From Rhizobacter sp. AJA081-3 (GTDB taxonomy: Bacteria > Pseudomonadota > Gammaproteobacteria > Burkholderiales > Burkholderiaceae_C), in NCBI RefSeq assembly GCF_017795745.1, contig NZ_CP059067.1:868001-932000 (forward strand): 64,000 nt of DNA, in the 5' to 3' direction. The notes beneath the pieces were generated by a model that ran no database searches, was not told where the DNA came from, and saw only the letters and a program-made list of their open reading frames with translations. The position numbers were made by a program, and so were the translations under genes. Every line of letters begins with the position of its first letter. Position 1 is the first letter of the stretch. Below, one piece after another: positions 19,082 to 28,021 of the stretch.

Positions 19082-20512
19082 ATGTTCAAGCGTTTCGTCG
19101 ACGTGGTGGCTTCGGCGGCCGGCCTGCTGCTGCTGGCGCCGTTCTTCGCCTTGATCGCGCTGGCCATCAAGCTCGAGTCGCCCGGGCCGGTGTTCTTCCG
19201 CCAGGAGCGCGTCGGGCGCCATGGCCGGCCGTTCCGCATCTTCAAGTTCCGCACCATGACGGTGGCGCCGCCCAGCGGCGGCGTGCCGCTCACGGTGGCC
19301 GGCGATGCGCGCATCACCCGCGTCGGCGCGTTCCTGCGCAAGAGCAAGCTCGACGAGCTGGCGCAGCTGATCGATGTGCTGCGCGGCACCATGAGCCTGG
19401 TCGGCCCGCGCCCCGAGGTGCCGCGCTACGTGGCCCACTACCCGCCGGAATGGCGCGAGCGGCTGCTCTCCGTGCGCCCCGGTATCACCGACTTCGCCTC
19501 GGTGCGCTACCGCGACGAGAACGAACTGCTCGCGCAGGCACACGACCCCGAGCGCGAGTACATCGAGGTGATCCTGCCGACCAAGCTGCAGTACGCGCTG
19601 CACTACGTCGACCGGCCCACCTTCGCCAACGACCTGCGCGTGATCGGCCTGACGCTGAGCACGGTGTTCGTCCCCACCCTTCCTTCACCCACGAGGATGT
19701 TCGGCATGAACGACAGCAAACTCTGGGTCTGGCTCGACCAGACCATGTCGGCACTGCGGCCGCGCAATCGTGCCGTCGCGATGGCGGTGGACGCGGCGGT
19801 CATCCTGGCCTGCTGGCACCTGACCTACCTGTTCCGCCTCGGCTTCGAGCGCTGGCAGCCGGGCCGGCCCTGGTACGACGACTACGTCTCCCTGGGCGTG
19901 GTGCTGTGCTACCTGGTGTTCCTGGCGCTGACCGGCGTGCCGCGCGGGCTGTGGCGCTTCTTCGGTTTCGACGACTTCAAGCGCATCGCGCTGGCCTGCC
20001 TGCTGGCCGGCACGATCAGCGCGGTGGCCGTGCTGATGGCGCAGCTCACCGGCGTGGCGCGCGCCGTGCTGCTGCTGCACCCGCTGTTCTGCATCCTCAC
20101 GCTGAGCCTGGCGCGCATGGCCTACCGCATGGTCTGGGAGCAGGCGCGCTCGCTGACCAGCGGCGTGGAGGGCGAGCCGCGCCGCGCCATCGTGATGGGT
20201 GCCGGCGAGGCGGCGCGCCGGCTGGTGGGCACCATCCACCGCCGCGACGGCTGGACGGTGCTGGCCCTGCTCGACGACGACCCGGCCAAGCAGGGCCTGC
20301 GCATCGGCGGCGTCACGGTGCAGGGCACGATCGCCGACGTGGTGCTGCCGCACCTGCTGGCCGGTGCCACCCACGTGATCGTGGCGATGCCCGGCGTGGC
20401 CGCCGAGCGGCGCGAGCGGGCCATCGAGCTGGCACGCCAGACCGGCCTGGCGGTGATGAGCGTGCCGCCCCGCATGGAAGTGCACGACGCGCCGGAAGCC
20501 GTGCCCACCTAG
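19082..20512 (+). CDS. Initiating phosphoglycosyltransferase fused to a WbpM-like N-terminal half
   Basis: A 476-residue two-part protein. Residues 1 to about 200 are a PglC/WcaJ-type polyprenyl-phosphate sugar-1-phosphate transferase: one N-terminal membrane helix, then PGPVFFRQERVGRHG, FKFRTM and a DELAQLIDVLRGTMSLVGPRPE stretch. After a Pro/Thr linker, residues about 210-460 show four membrane helices and a Rossmann-like domain (IVMGAGEAARRLVG, ALLDDDPAKQG) like the N-terminal half of WbpM/CapD. The catalytic SDR half is absent and the frame ends at TAG 20510-20512. WcaJ-type enzymes carry such a domain before, not after, the transferase. In-frame ATGs at 19697 and 19706, behind ACGAGG, could restart translation of the second half separately. 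Confidence 0.82.
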   Translation: MFKRFVDVVASAAGLLLLAPFFALIALAIKLESPGPVFFRQERVGRHGRPFRIFKFRTMTVAPPSGGVPLTVAGDARITRVGAFLRKSKLDELAQLIDVLRGTMSLVGPRPEVPRYVAHYPPEWRERLLSVRPGITDFASVRYRDENELLAQAHDPEREYIEVILPTKLQYALHYVDRPTFANDLRVIGLTLSTVFVPTLPSPTRMFGMNDSKLWVWLDQTMSALRPRNRAVAMAVDAAVILACWHLTYLFRLGFERWQPGRPWYDDYVSLGVVLCYLVFLALTGVPRGLWRFFGFDDFKRIALACLLAGTISAVAVLMAQLTGVARAVLLLHPLFCILTLSLARMAYRMVWEQARSLTSGVEGEPRRAIVMGAGEAARRLVGTIHRRDGWTVLALLDDDPAKQGLRIGGVTVQGTIADVVLPHLLAGATHVIVAMPGVAAERRERAIELARQTGLAVMSVPPRMEVHDAPEAVPT

Positions 20513-20515
20513 AAT
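20510..20515 (+). promoter_or_regulatory. -10 element for kdsD, near-leaderless
   Basis: TAGAAT, whose first three bases are also the stop codon of the fusion gene, followed by CGGCGCC. The kdsD GTG is only 10 bases downstream and has no Shine-Dalgarno sequence, so the mRNA would have almost no leader. Confidence 0.45.
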
Positions 20516-20525
20516 CGGCGCCATC

Positions 20526-21521
20526 GTGAACGCACCTTCCTCGCTGCCCTTCGACGCCGAGCGCGTCATGCGCCTGGCGCTCGAGACCTTCGATATCGAA
20601 GCGCGCGCGCTGATCGGCCTGAAGGCGCGCCAGGGCGAGTCCTTCGTGAACGCGGTGCGCGCCATGCTCGACAGCCGCGGCCGCGTCGTCGTGATGGGCA
20701 TGGGCAAGAGTGGCCACGTCGGCCGCAAGATCGCCGCCACGCTGGCCTCCACCGGCACGCCGGCGATGTTCGTGCACCCGGCCGAGGCCAGCCATGGCGA
20801 CCTCGGCATGGTCACCGCCGGCGATGTGGTGCTGGCGATCTCCAATTCCGGCGAGAGCGACGAGCTCGCCGCCATCGTGCCGGCGATCAAGCGCCTCGGC
20901 GTCACACTGGTGGCGATGACCGGCAAGCCCGAGAGCACGCTGGCCCGGCATGCCGACATCGTGCTGTCCAGCGCGGTCGACCAGGAGGCCTGCCCGCTGA
21001 ACCTGGCCCCCACCGCGAGCACCACCGCGCAGATGGCGCTGGGTGACGCGCTGGCGGTGGCGCTGCTCGATGCGCGCGGCTTCCGCGAGGAGGATTTCGC
21101 ACGCTCGCACCCGGGTGGCTCGCTCGGCCGCAAGCTGCTCACCCATGTGCGCGACGTGATGCGCAGCGGCGACGCCGTGCCGCGCGTGCCGCCCGAGATG
21201 CCGCTGGTGGACATGATGCGCGAGATGACGCGCAAGGGCCTGGGCGCCACCGCCGTGGTGACGCCGGAAGGCCAGGTCGCCGGCATCTTCACCGACGGCG
21301 ACCTGCGCCGCCTGATCGAGCGCGGCGCCGACCTGCGCGAGCTTCGCGCGCGCGACGTGCTCTACCCGACGCCGAAGACGGTGCGCGCCGACGCGCTGGC
21401 CGTCGACGCCGCCGATCTGATGGAGAAGCATCGCATCACCAGCGTGCTGGTGATCGACGACGACGGGCTGCTGGTCGGCGCGCTGAACTCCAACGACCTG
21501 ATGCGCGCGAAGGTGATCTGA
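20526..21521 (+). CDS. kdsD: Arabinose-5-phosphate isomerase
   Basis: A 331-residue enzyme converting D-ribulose 5-phosphate to D-arabinose 5-phosphate, the first step to Kdo for lipopolysaccharide. The N-terminal SIS domain (about 40-185) has VVVMGMGKSGHVGRKIA and ISNSGESDEL; two CBS domains fill the C-terminal third (VRDVM..., ARDVLYP...). The start is GTG at 20526, giving the usual MNAPSSLPFDAERVM; a later ATG at 20569 would shorten it by 14 residues and is less likely. It converges on capD with 12 bases between the stop codons. Confidence 0.94.
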   Translation: MNAPSSLPFDAERVMRLALETFDIEARALIGLKARQGESFVNAVRAMLDSRGRVVVMGMGKSGHVGRKIAATLASTGTPAMFVHPAEASHGDLGMVTAGDVVLAISNSGESDELAAIVPAIKRLGVTLVAMTGKPESTLARHADIVLSSAVDQEACPLNLAPTASTTAQMALGDALAVALLDARGFREEDFARSHPGGSLGRKLLTHVRDVMRSGDAVPRVPPEMPLVDMMREMTRKGLGATAVVTPEGQVAGIFTDGDLRRLIERGADLRELRARDVLYPTPKTVRADALAVDAADLMEKHRITSVLVIDDDGLLVGALNSNDLMRAKVI

Positions 21522-21537
21522 AGGCGAAGGCTTTCAG
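21518..21537. terminator. Hairpin spanning the kdsD and capD stop codons
   Basis: CTGAAGGC, loop GAAG, GCTTTCAG: an 8-base-pair stem with one G-U pair. The kdsD TGA lies in one arm and the capD stop (read on the other strand) in the other arm. It is a candidate bidirectional terminator; no T-tract follows. Confidence 0.4.
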
Positions 21538-23444
21538 GCCCGCGTGGCAAGGCCGGCCGCGGCCTCGGCATTGACCTCGTCGGCCGAGCGGTACTCGGGC
21601 ACCAGGTTGCGGATCTGGCGCAGCATCGACTCGCTGTCGTTGGCCTCGCAGGCCTGGCGCAGCGACTGCAGCATCTTGTCGAGCAGGGCCGGGTCGATGT
21701 GGCGCTCGTGCGCGGTCATGATGCGCGGGTGGCCGCTGGGTGCCACGTCGTCGCCGATCAGCAGCTCCTCGAACAGCTTCTCGCCGGGGCGCAGGCCGAC
21801 CGACTGGATCTCGATGTCGCCGCCCGGGTTGTCCACCGTGCGCTCGCTCAGGCCCGACAGCCGGATCATCGAGCGCGCCAGGTCGGCGATGCGCACCGGC
21901 TCGCCCATGTCGAGCACGAACACGTCGCCGCCCTTGGCCATCGCGCCGGCCTGGATGACGAGCTGCGCCGCCTCCGGGATCAGCATGAAGTAGCGGATGA
22001 TGTCCGGGTGGGTGATGGTGATCGGCCCGCCGGCGCGGATCTGCCGGCGGAACAGTGGCACCACCGAGCCCGACGAGCCGAGCACGTTGCCGAAGCGCAC
22101 CATCGAGAACACGGTGCGGCCGCCGGCGCGCAGGGCCGCCGCCTGCATCACCAATTCGGCGACGCGCTTGGACGCGCCCATCACGTTGGTCGGGCGCACC
22201 GCCTTGTCGGTGGAGATCAGCACGCAGGTCTCGACACCGGCCTCGGCCGCGGCGCGCGCCATGTTCAGCGTGCCGAAGACGTTGTTGCGCAGGCCCTGCT
22301 GCATGTTGCCCTCGACGATGGGCACGTGCTTGTAGGCGGCGGCGTGGTAGACCGTCTGCACGCCGTGCGCCTTCATCAGGTGGCGCACCAGTGCCTCGTC
22401 GAGCACGGAGCCGAGGCTGGCGACGATCTCGGTGCCGCGCGCGGCGTGCTGCAGTTCGTGGTCGATGGTGTAGAGCGCGAACTCGGAGTGATCGAGCAGC
22501 ACGATGCGGCTCGGGTGCTGCGAGAGCACCTGACGGCACAGCTCGCTGCCGATCGAGCCGCCGGCGCCGGTGACCAGCACCACCTTGCCGGCGATGTTGC
22601 GGGCGAACAGGGTCGGGTCCGGCGGCACGGCGTCGCGGCCCAGCAGGTCGGCGACGTCGACCTCGCGGATGTCGGAGACACCGGCCTTGCCGTCGACCAT
22701 CTCGACGAGGCCGGGCAGGATCTTCACCGGCAGCCCGGCACCCTCGACGCGGCGGATCAGGCGGCGCTTCTGCGCCGAGCTGGCGGAGGGGATGGCCACC
22801 ACGATCTGGTCGATCTCGTGGCGGAACACCACCTCGGCGAGCAGGTCGGGCGAGTAGACCTTCAGGCCGGCCACCGTCTTGTTCTGCAGATCGCGGCGGT
22901 CGTCGAGGAAACACAGCGCGCGGTACTCGCTGCTGAAGGCCATGCTGTAGGCCAGCTGCGCGCCGGCTTCGCCGGCGCCGTAGATGGCGGTGCGCACCCG
23001 CGTGCGCCCGCCCGAGCGGATGCCCCGGCGCAGCAGCGTGCGCGCCACGAAGCGCGAGGTGACCACGTAGGCGAAGGCGACGAACCAGTAGATCAGCACC
23101 GACGAGCGCGGCAGCTCGAGGAACTGCATCAGCGTGGCCAGAACGTAGACCAGCACCACCGCCACGGCCAGCGCCACGCCGGAGACCAGCAGCACGCGCA
23201 GGTCGATGTAGCGCACCACCGTGCGGTACAGGCCTGCCACGCCGAGCACCGGGATGGTCAGCAGTGCCAGCATCAGCTGCATGTCGGCGTCGGTTCGCAG
23301 CGCGTCTGCGACGGAGCCCAGGCGCAGCGACACGGCGGCGATCATGCACAGCGGCAGGAACACCGCGTCGCCGCCGAGCATGATGAGCATCTTCGCGCGC
23401 GGCGAGATTTCAGACAGGCGGCGGGCGATCTGAATGGGCGACAT
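21534..23444 (-). CDS. Membrane-bound UDP-GlcNAc 4,6-dehydratase (WbpM/CapD/PglF family)
   Basis: A 636-residue protein of the large membrane SDR class. Four membrane helices lie in residues about 15-135, then a first Rossmann-like domain (IYGAGEAGAQLAYSM), then the catalytic SDR domain with GAGGSIGSE near residue 292. STDKAVRPTNVMGASKR supplies the Met-x3-Lys pair that replaces Tyr-x3-Lys in this class. It makes UDP-4-keto-6-deoxy-GlcNAc, precursor of D-QuiNAc, D-FucNAc or bacillosamine-type sugars. The next gene upstream encodes a WecA/WbpL-type transferase, a pairing typical of B-band O-antigen loci. Confidence 0.93.
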   Translation of the reverse strand: MSPIQIARRLSEISPRAKMLIMLGGDAVFLPLCMIAAVSLRLGSVADALRTDADMQLMLALLTIPVLGVAGLYRTVVRYIDLRVLLVSGVALAVAVVLVYVLATLMQFLELPRSSVLIYWFVAFAYVVTSRFVARTLLRRGIRSGGRTRVRTAIYGAGEAGAQLAYSMAFSSEYRALCFLDDRRDLQNKTVAGLKVYSPDLLAEVVFRHEIDQIVVAIPSASSAQKRRLIRRVEGAGLPVKILPGLVEMVDGKAGVSDIREVDVADLLGRDAVPPDPTLFARNIAGKVVLVTGAGGSIGSELCRQVLSQHPSRIVLLDHSEFALYTIDHELQHAARGTEIVASLGSVLDEALVRHLMKAHGVQTVYHAAAYKHVPIVEGNMQQGLRNNVFGTLNMARAAAEAGVETCVLISTDKAVRPTNVMGASKRVAELVMQAAALRAGGRTVFSMVRFGNVLGSSGSVVPLFRRQIRAGGPITITHPDIIRYFMLIPEAAQLVIQAGAMAKGGDVFVLDMGEPVRIADLARSMIRLSGLSERTVDNPGGDIEIQSVGLRPGEKLFEELLIGDDVAPSGHPRIMTAHERHIDPALLDKMLQSLRQACEANDSESMLRQIRNLVPEYRSADEVNAEAAAGLATRA

Positions 23445-23477
23445 GGGCCTCGATTGTGCTACGGCACGAGGAGCGTC

Positions 23478-24512
23478 TCAGGCGGCCTGAGCTGTCCGGT
23501 CTCCGGCCTTGTATCGGTAGGCCAGCCAGACCAGCGGAGCGTACGCAATCAGTGTGCCGACTACGCCGTCGAGGCGCCGCAGCGCCACCATCAGCGCCAC
23601 CGGCAGGAGCCAAGCCAGGTTGATCGCGCCGATGGCCAACGTCACTGTGCGGTGGGACTTGTGCAGGCGCGAGGCGTACTGGTAGGCGTGGCTGCGATGA
23701 GCGACGTAGAAACGCTCGCCGCGGCGCACCCGGCGCACGAGCGTAGTGGTCGCGTCGACCATGAAGCAGCCGTAGAGGATCAGCCAGCTCCAGAACAGCA
23801 CGGGGTGATCTCGTCCGCACCATAGCGAAAGAGCGGCAATCAGCAATCCAAGGAAGCCGCTGCCGGCATCGCCCATGAAGACACGCGCCGGCGGAAAGTT
23901 CAGCACCAAGAATCCTGCCACACAGGCGGCCAGCAGGACGGCTGCCGACCACTCAGTGCTTTCGCCGCCCAGGTGCCAGACGAGTGCGCCGCCGAGCGCT
24001 ACGGAGATCAGTTCAACGCCGGCGATACCGTCGATGCCGTCCATGAAATTGAACAAGTTGATCGACCAGACCAAATAGCCCACAGAAGCTATCAAACCGA
24101 CTGTCCCAAGGGGGATGATCATTCCGATGATTGGCACAGCTGGCAGGGGGCCGAGCCACCACAACACCCATGCCGAAGCGAAAACGTGACCTACGAAGCG
24201 AACCCGTGCGGGCAAGGGCTTTCGGTCGTCGACGAATCCGAGCACCGCGACAAGCCCACCACCGCCGCAGAGTGCAGCGAACATATCTGTGCCGACGAGC
24301 TCGCGATGCCACAGCATCGCTGACAAGGCGATGAAGCACGCGACGAAACCAACGCCGCCGCCTCGAGGTGTGGGCGCGCTGTGGGAACTGCGTTCGTTTG
24401 GGTGGTCAAGCAAGTCGACAGCCATAGCGTAGCGGCGCACCGCGAGCGTCAACGCCCATGAGATCGCTATTGCTGCGGCACTGAGCACAGCCAAGAAAAA
24501 GCCGCTGCTCAT
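23478..24512 (-). CDS. Initiating glycosyl-1-phosphate transferase (WecA/WbpL, MraY-like)
   Basis: A 344-residue polytopic enzyme of the polyprenyl-phosphate GlcNAc-1-phosphate transferase family. About ten membrane segments are visible, with the family motifs GFVDDR, NLFNFMDGIDGIAG, FMGDAGSGFLG and HRSHAYQ. WbpL-like members start the O-antigen by loading D-FucNAc or D-QuiNAc phosphate onto undecaprenyl phosphate, consistent with capD next door. It overlaps the start-proximal wbuB-like gene by 4 bases. Codon usage is visibly less GC-biased than in the flanking housekeeping genes. Confidence 0.9.
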   Translation of the reverse strand: MSSGFFLAVLSAAAIAISWALTLAVRRYAMAVDLLDHPNERSSHSAPTPRGGGVGFVACFIALSAMLWHRELVGTDMFAALCGGGGLVAVLGFVDDRKPLPARVRFVGHVFASAWVLWWLGPLPAVPIIGMIIPLGTVGLIASVGYLVWSINLFNFMDGIDGIAGVELISVALGGALVWHLGGESTEWSAAVLLAACVAGFLVLNFPPARVFMGDAGSGFLGLLIAALSLWCGRDHPVLFWSWLILYGCFMVDATTTLVRRVRRGERFYVAHRSHAYQYASRLHKSHRTVTLAIGAINLAWLLPVALMVALRRLDGVVGTLIAYAPLVWLAYRYKAGDRTAQAA

Positions 24513-25762
24513 GACGATCGAGCGGGTCTGCGAGGATCAGTGCCAGAACGAGTCAGTTCGCTGAGCCACTCTTCGAGCCGAGAAATTAGCACAGCTCTAT
24601 CGAACTCCAGTCGGGCGTAGTTGCGGCCGCGTTCCCCCATTGCCGCCCGCTCGCCCGAGGGCATCGCAGCCAGTTTCTCCACGTTGTAGGCAAGTGCCGT
24701 GCCGTCGCCAGCATCGCACACCAGGCCTGCGCCCGATTCGGCAATCACTCGGGCCCCTTCGCCTCCAAGCATGCCGAGTATTGGCACACCAGTTGCGAGG
24801 TAGCTCTGCACCTTGCCCGGAATGGTCATGTCGAAAACCGGATCAGACTTGAGAGACACGAGCATGGCGTCAGCCGCTTTGAAGAACGACGGCATTCGCT
24901 CAAGTGCATGTCGCCCAAGCAAGATCATGGTGCCTTCCAAACCTCGCCGTTCAATCTCTGTACGAACTTCACCCATCGCCCGGCTGTCGCCAACAATGAG
25001 CCAACGTATGTCCTTGCGGTGTTTCATGGACGTCGCCGCAGCCAAGATCGAAGGGAAATCCTGGGCCTCACCGATGTTTCCGGCAAACATGACATTGAAG
25101 CTGTCATGGAAGTTGGCGACCTCGGGCGCGATCTCTGAGCTACCGTTGTCAAAGACCGCCTCGACCCAAGCCGGAAAGTATCTAACGCGAGCGGAGGATC
25201 CAGACCAGCGCTCGACGCTAGCAACGAAAGCCTGCGACTGAACGAGCACACGATCGCAGTGTCGATAGATGTAACCGACCATGCGCCCGATGGCGATCAA
25301 TGCACGCGGAGATTTCACGGCTCCCACAGCCGACAGAGTCTCTGGCCACAAATCGAGAACCCACATAAGCATCGGGACCCGCTTCAGGTAGCTCATCCAG
25401 AGTGCGGGCAGCGCTGACGTAACGGGAGATACCTGAAAGGAGAAGACCGCATCGAACTGTCGTCCGCGCAGTCGCCATGAACCCAGCAAGGTAGCCCAAA
25501 ATAGAAAGCTCAAATAGTTGAGCGCCAGTTGCAGGCTACCGTTTCCGCGCGGTCTCAGAGGCACTCGTACGATTCGAGCATTCTTGTACGATTCGAAGCG
25601 GCCAGGGTCTTGTTTGTACTCTGCGAAAGTTCTGCCCTCGGGATAGTTGGGGCGGCCCGTTAGCACAGTCACGTCGTGCCCTCGAGCGACCAGTTCCGAA
25701 ACCAACTCGTTCACCCGAAAGTTCTCCGGCCAGAAGTACTGGCTGACGACAAGCAAGCGCAC
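24509..25762 (-). CDS. wbuB: GT4 glycosyltransferase, WbuB-like (likely L-FucNAc/L-FucNAm transferase)
   Basis: A 417-residue GT-B enzyme. The N-terminus (VVSQYFWPENFRVNELV, then TGRPNYPEG) is typical of WbuB, the enzyme that adds L-FucNAc in several O-antigens, and WVLDLWPETLSAVG follows. The donor site shows FDMTIPGKVQSYLATGVPI. It follows fnlA-fnlB-fnlC as in E. coli loci, supporting FucNAc/FucNAm as donor (inference by order). The ATG at 25762 comes 11 bases after the fnlC stop. Confidence 0.82.
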   Translation of the reverse strand: MRLLVVSQYFWPENFRVNELVSELVARGHDVTVLTGRPNYPEGRTFAEYKQDPGRFESYKNARIVRVPLRPRGNGSLQLALNYLSFLFWATLLGSWRLRGRQFDAVFSFQVSPVTSALPALWMSYLKRVPMLMWVLDLWPETLSAVGAVKSPRALIAIGRMVGYIYRHCDRVLVQSQAFVASVERWSGSSARVRYFPAWVEAVFDNGSSEIAPEVANFHDSFNVMFAGNIGEAQDFPSILAAATSMKHRKDIRWLIVGDSRAMGEVRTEIERRGLEGTMILLGRHALERMPSFFKAADAMLVSLKSDPVFDMTIPGKVQSYLATGVPILGMLGGEGARVIAESGAGLVCDAGDGTALAYNVEKLAAMPSGERAAMGERGRNYARLEFDRAVLISRLEEWLSELTRSGTDPRRPARSS

Positions 25763-25773
25763 GCAATCAGTCC

Positions 25774-26907
25774 TCAGTCGTATTTGCGCCAGACCACGCG
25801 ATTCACGTAGTCCGCATAGCTGTGAATGATCCGCACGACCTTCTGTGATACGTTGGGCATGGAGTAGTCGCCGACCAACCGCAGTGCGCGCAAGTCACCC
25901 CGAGGTTGCCCGGCAAGCACAGATAGCCCCTGCCGGACTCGGTCGAGATCGAGTCCGACCATCATCACGGAAGCTTCCTCCATGCCCTCTGGTCTCTCGT
26001 GCGCCTCGCGGATGTTCAAGGCTGGGAAGTTGAGGATCGAGGACTCCTCAGTGATCGTACCGCTGTCGGACAACACTGCCCGCGCGGACATTTGCAGCTT
26101 CACATAGTCGTGGAATCCCAGCGGTTTGAGCAGCCGGACACGGGGATCAAATTGAGCCCCGACGGCATCGATTCGCTTCTGGGTGCGCGGATGCACGGAC
26201 ACGATCACCGGGGAGTCGTGCTCGACGGCGAGACCATTGAGCACAGCAGCCAGCTTGGCGAAGTTTCGCTCGGAATCGATGTTTTCTTCACGGTGCGCGC
26301 TGACGAGGAAAAACTGTCCTTCGGTGAGTCCGAGCCGGTGCAACACGTCAGACGCGTCGATGCTCTGGCGATAGTGTGTCAACACCTCGAACATCGGGCT
26401 GCCCGTCTTGATCACGAGGTCCGGCGACAGCCCCTCGCGAAGCAGGTAGTCTCTGGCAATGGTCGAGTACGTCAAATTGACGTCGGCCGTGTGATCGACG
26501 ATGCGCCGGTTCGTCTCTTCGGGGACGCGCATGTCGAAGCAGCGGTTGCCTGCTTCCATGTGAAAGATTGGTACTTTGCGGCGCTTCGCTGGAATCACGG
26601 CCAGGCAACTGTTCGTGTCGCCGAGCACGAGCATGGCCTCGGGGCAGACCTCAGCCAGCACCCGGTCCATCGCGATGATCACGTTGCCGATGGTCTGCGC
26701 CGCACCCTGCCCCGCCGCATCGAGGAAGTGGTCAGGCCTGCGCAGCCCGAGGTCGTCGAAGAAGACTTGGTTGAGTTCGTAGTCGTAGTTTTGCCCGGTG
26801 TGAACCAGGATGTGGTCGCAGTGCTCGTCGAGCGCCAGGATGACCCGCGACAAACGGATGATCTCTGGCCGAGTCCCGACCACAGTCACGACGCGCAGCT
26901 TCTTCAT
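25774..26907 (-). CDS. fnlC: UDP-N-acetyl-L-fucosamine synthase (2-epimerase)
   Basis: A 377-residue non-hydrolysing UDP-GlcNAc 2-epimerase-family enzyme (VVGTRPEIIRLSRVI at the N-terminus, HTGQNYDYELNQVFF, HMEAGNRCFD, SAHREENID, SDSGTITEESS). With FnlA and FnlB next to it, it is best read as FnlC/WbjD/CapG, which epimerises C2 to yield UDP-L-FucNAc. WbpI, the ManNAc3NAcA-pathway epimerase, is a close relative and cannot be excluded by sequence reading alone. I chose the ATG at 26907, which overlaps the fnlB stop (ATGA); upstream in-frame starts lie inside fnlB. Confidence 0.88.
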   Translation of the reverse strand: MKKLRVVTVVGTRPEIIRLSRVILALDEHCDHILVHTGQNYDYELNQVFFDDLGLRRPDHFLDAAGQGAAQTIGNVIIAMDRVLAEVCPEAMLVLGDTNSCLAVIPAKRRKVPIFHMEAGNRCFDMRVPEETNRRIVDHTADVNLTYSTIARDYLLREGLSPDLVIKTGSPMFEVLTHYRQSIDASDVLHRLGLTEGQFFLVSAHREENIDSERNFAKLAAVLNGLAVEHDSPVIVSVHPRTQKRIDAVGAQFDPRVRLLKPLGFHDYVKLQMSARAVLSDSGTITEESSILNFPALNIREAHERPEGMEEASVMMVGLDLDRVRQGLSVLAGQPRGDLRALRLVGDYSMPNVSQKVVRIIHSYADYVNRVVWRKYD

Positions 26908-28016
26908 GGCTTGACTTTCAGGGATACGGTGTCTGGTCGCGCTCGATCGAAGATCTCGTTCGCCCAAAGCATGACCACCATTTCCTCGTCGCCCACATTG
27001 GTGATGTTATGCGTCCAACCGGGCACGGTCTCCACAATGCGGCCCTCGCCTCCATGGGTAACGATCTCATGGATCTCGCCGCTCACGATGTGGCGGAAGC
27101 CGAAATGCGCACGGCCTTTGATCACCAGGAACTTCTCGGTCTTGGTATGGTGGTAGTGCTCGCCCCGCGTCACACCGGGGTGGGCGGTGAAGTACGAGAA
27201 CTGGCCGCAATCCGAGGTCTTGAGCATCTCAACGAACTCGCCACGCGGATCTGCATACCGAGGTACCGTATACGCGAAGTCTTGCGGGAGCAGGTAGCTG
27301 ACGTATGTGGAGTAGAGCGCGCGCACGAAGCCAGTGCCCGTGGGCGGCGAAACGAGCGTCGTACGACTGTCGACAAAGGTACGCAACAGGGTGGCAATCT
27401 CGCCCACAGTCGTCGTATACACCCGTCCGGCTTCGCACAGGCCCTGGGGATGATCGGGACGCAACATGACATCGACGAAGGCCGCGACGACATCGTCGAT
27501 GTGGATCAGACGCAACTGCGCAGACGAGTCATTGACTGTGATCGGCAAGCCGCGAGCGACGTTGTGGCAGAAAGTGGCCACGGCCGAGTTGTAGTTGGGC
27601 CTGCACCACTTTCCGAACACGTTAGTCAGACGGAACAGATGGATCGGCGCCCCGGTGGATCGGCCGTGCGCAAGGAGCGCTTCCTCGGCAGCGCGCTTGC
27701 TGCGGCCGTAATCGTTGTCGAGTTCGGCTTGAGTCGATGACGCATAGACGATCCGTGCTCGCCCGCCCGTGCTGGCCAGCGCGGCGCAGAGTTCTTCGGT
27801 GAAGCCTGCATTCCCGGTTGCGAATTCGGCCGGATCCTTTGGACGATTGACGCCGGCCAAGTGGAAGACCAGGTCGGCTCCGGTGACCGCTGCATGGAGA
27901 TCGTCTTTAGAGCTGTCGCGAGTGATGGCCGCCACATCCATCTCGCCGAGTTCCTTCAGTCGAATACTCAGGTTCTGCCCGATAAAACCATCGGCACCGG
28001 TCAATACGATCTTCAT
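26904..28016 (-). CDS. fnlB: UDP-2-acetamido-2,6-dideoxy-hexose reductase/epimerase
   Basis: A 370-residue bifunctional protein of the FnlB/WbjC/CapF family: an N-terminal SDR domain (GADGFIGQNL; YGRSKRAAEEALL as the Tyr-x3-Lys element) and a C-terminal cupin domain (HPGVTRGEHYHHTKTEKFLVI) with the metal-binding histidines. It converts the FnlA product toward UDP-L-talNAc. The ATG at 28016 is preceded by GAGGA with good spacing; a TTG nine bases earlier is possible. It follows fnlA with a 5-base gap. Confidence 0.92.
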   Translation of the reverse strand: MKIVLTGADGFIGQNLSIRLKELGEMDVAAITRDSSKDDLHAAVTGADLVFHLAGVNRPKDPAEFATGNAGFTEELCAALASTGGRARIVYASSTQAELDNDYGRSKRAAEEALLAHGRSTGAPIHLFRLTNVFGKWCRPNYNSAVATFCHNVARGLPITVNDSSAQLRLIHIDDVVAAFVDVMLRPDHPQGLCEAGRVYTTTVGEIATLLRTFVDSRTTLVSPPTGTGFVRALYSTYVSYLLPQDFAYTVPRYADPRGEFVEMLKTSDCGQFSYFTAHPGVTRGEHYHHTKTEKFLVIKGRAHFGFRHIVSGEIHEIVTHGGEGRIVETVPGWTHNITNVGDEEMVVMLWANEIFDRARPDTVSLKVKP

Positions 28017-28021
28017 TCCAG

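Noticed and set aside
25774-26907. Naming the 2-epimerase WbpI and assigning it to the ManNAc3NAcA route
   Set aside because: Its immediate neighbours are fnlA and fnlB, coupled by an ATGA overlap, so FnlC is the better reading; kept as an alternative only.
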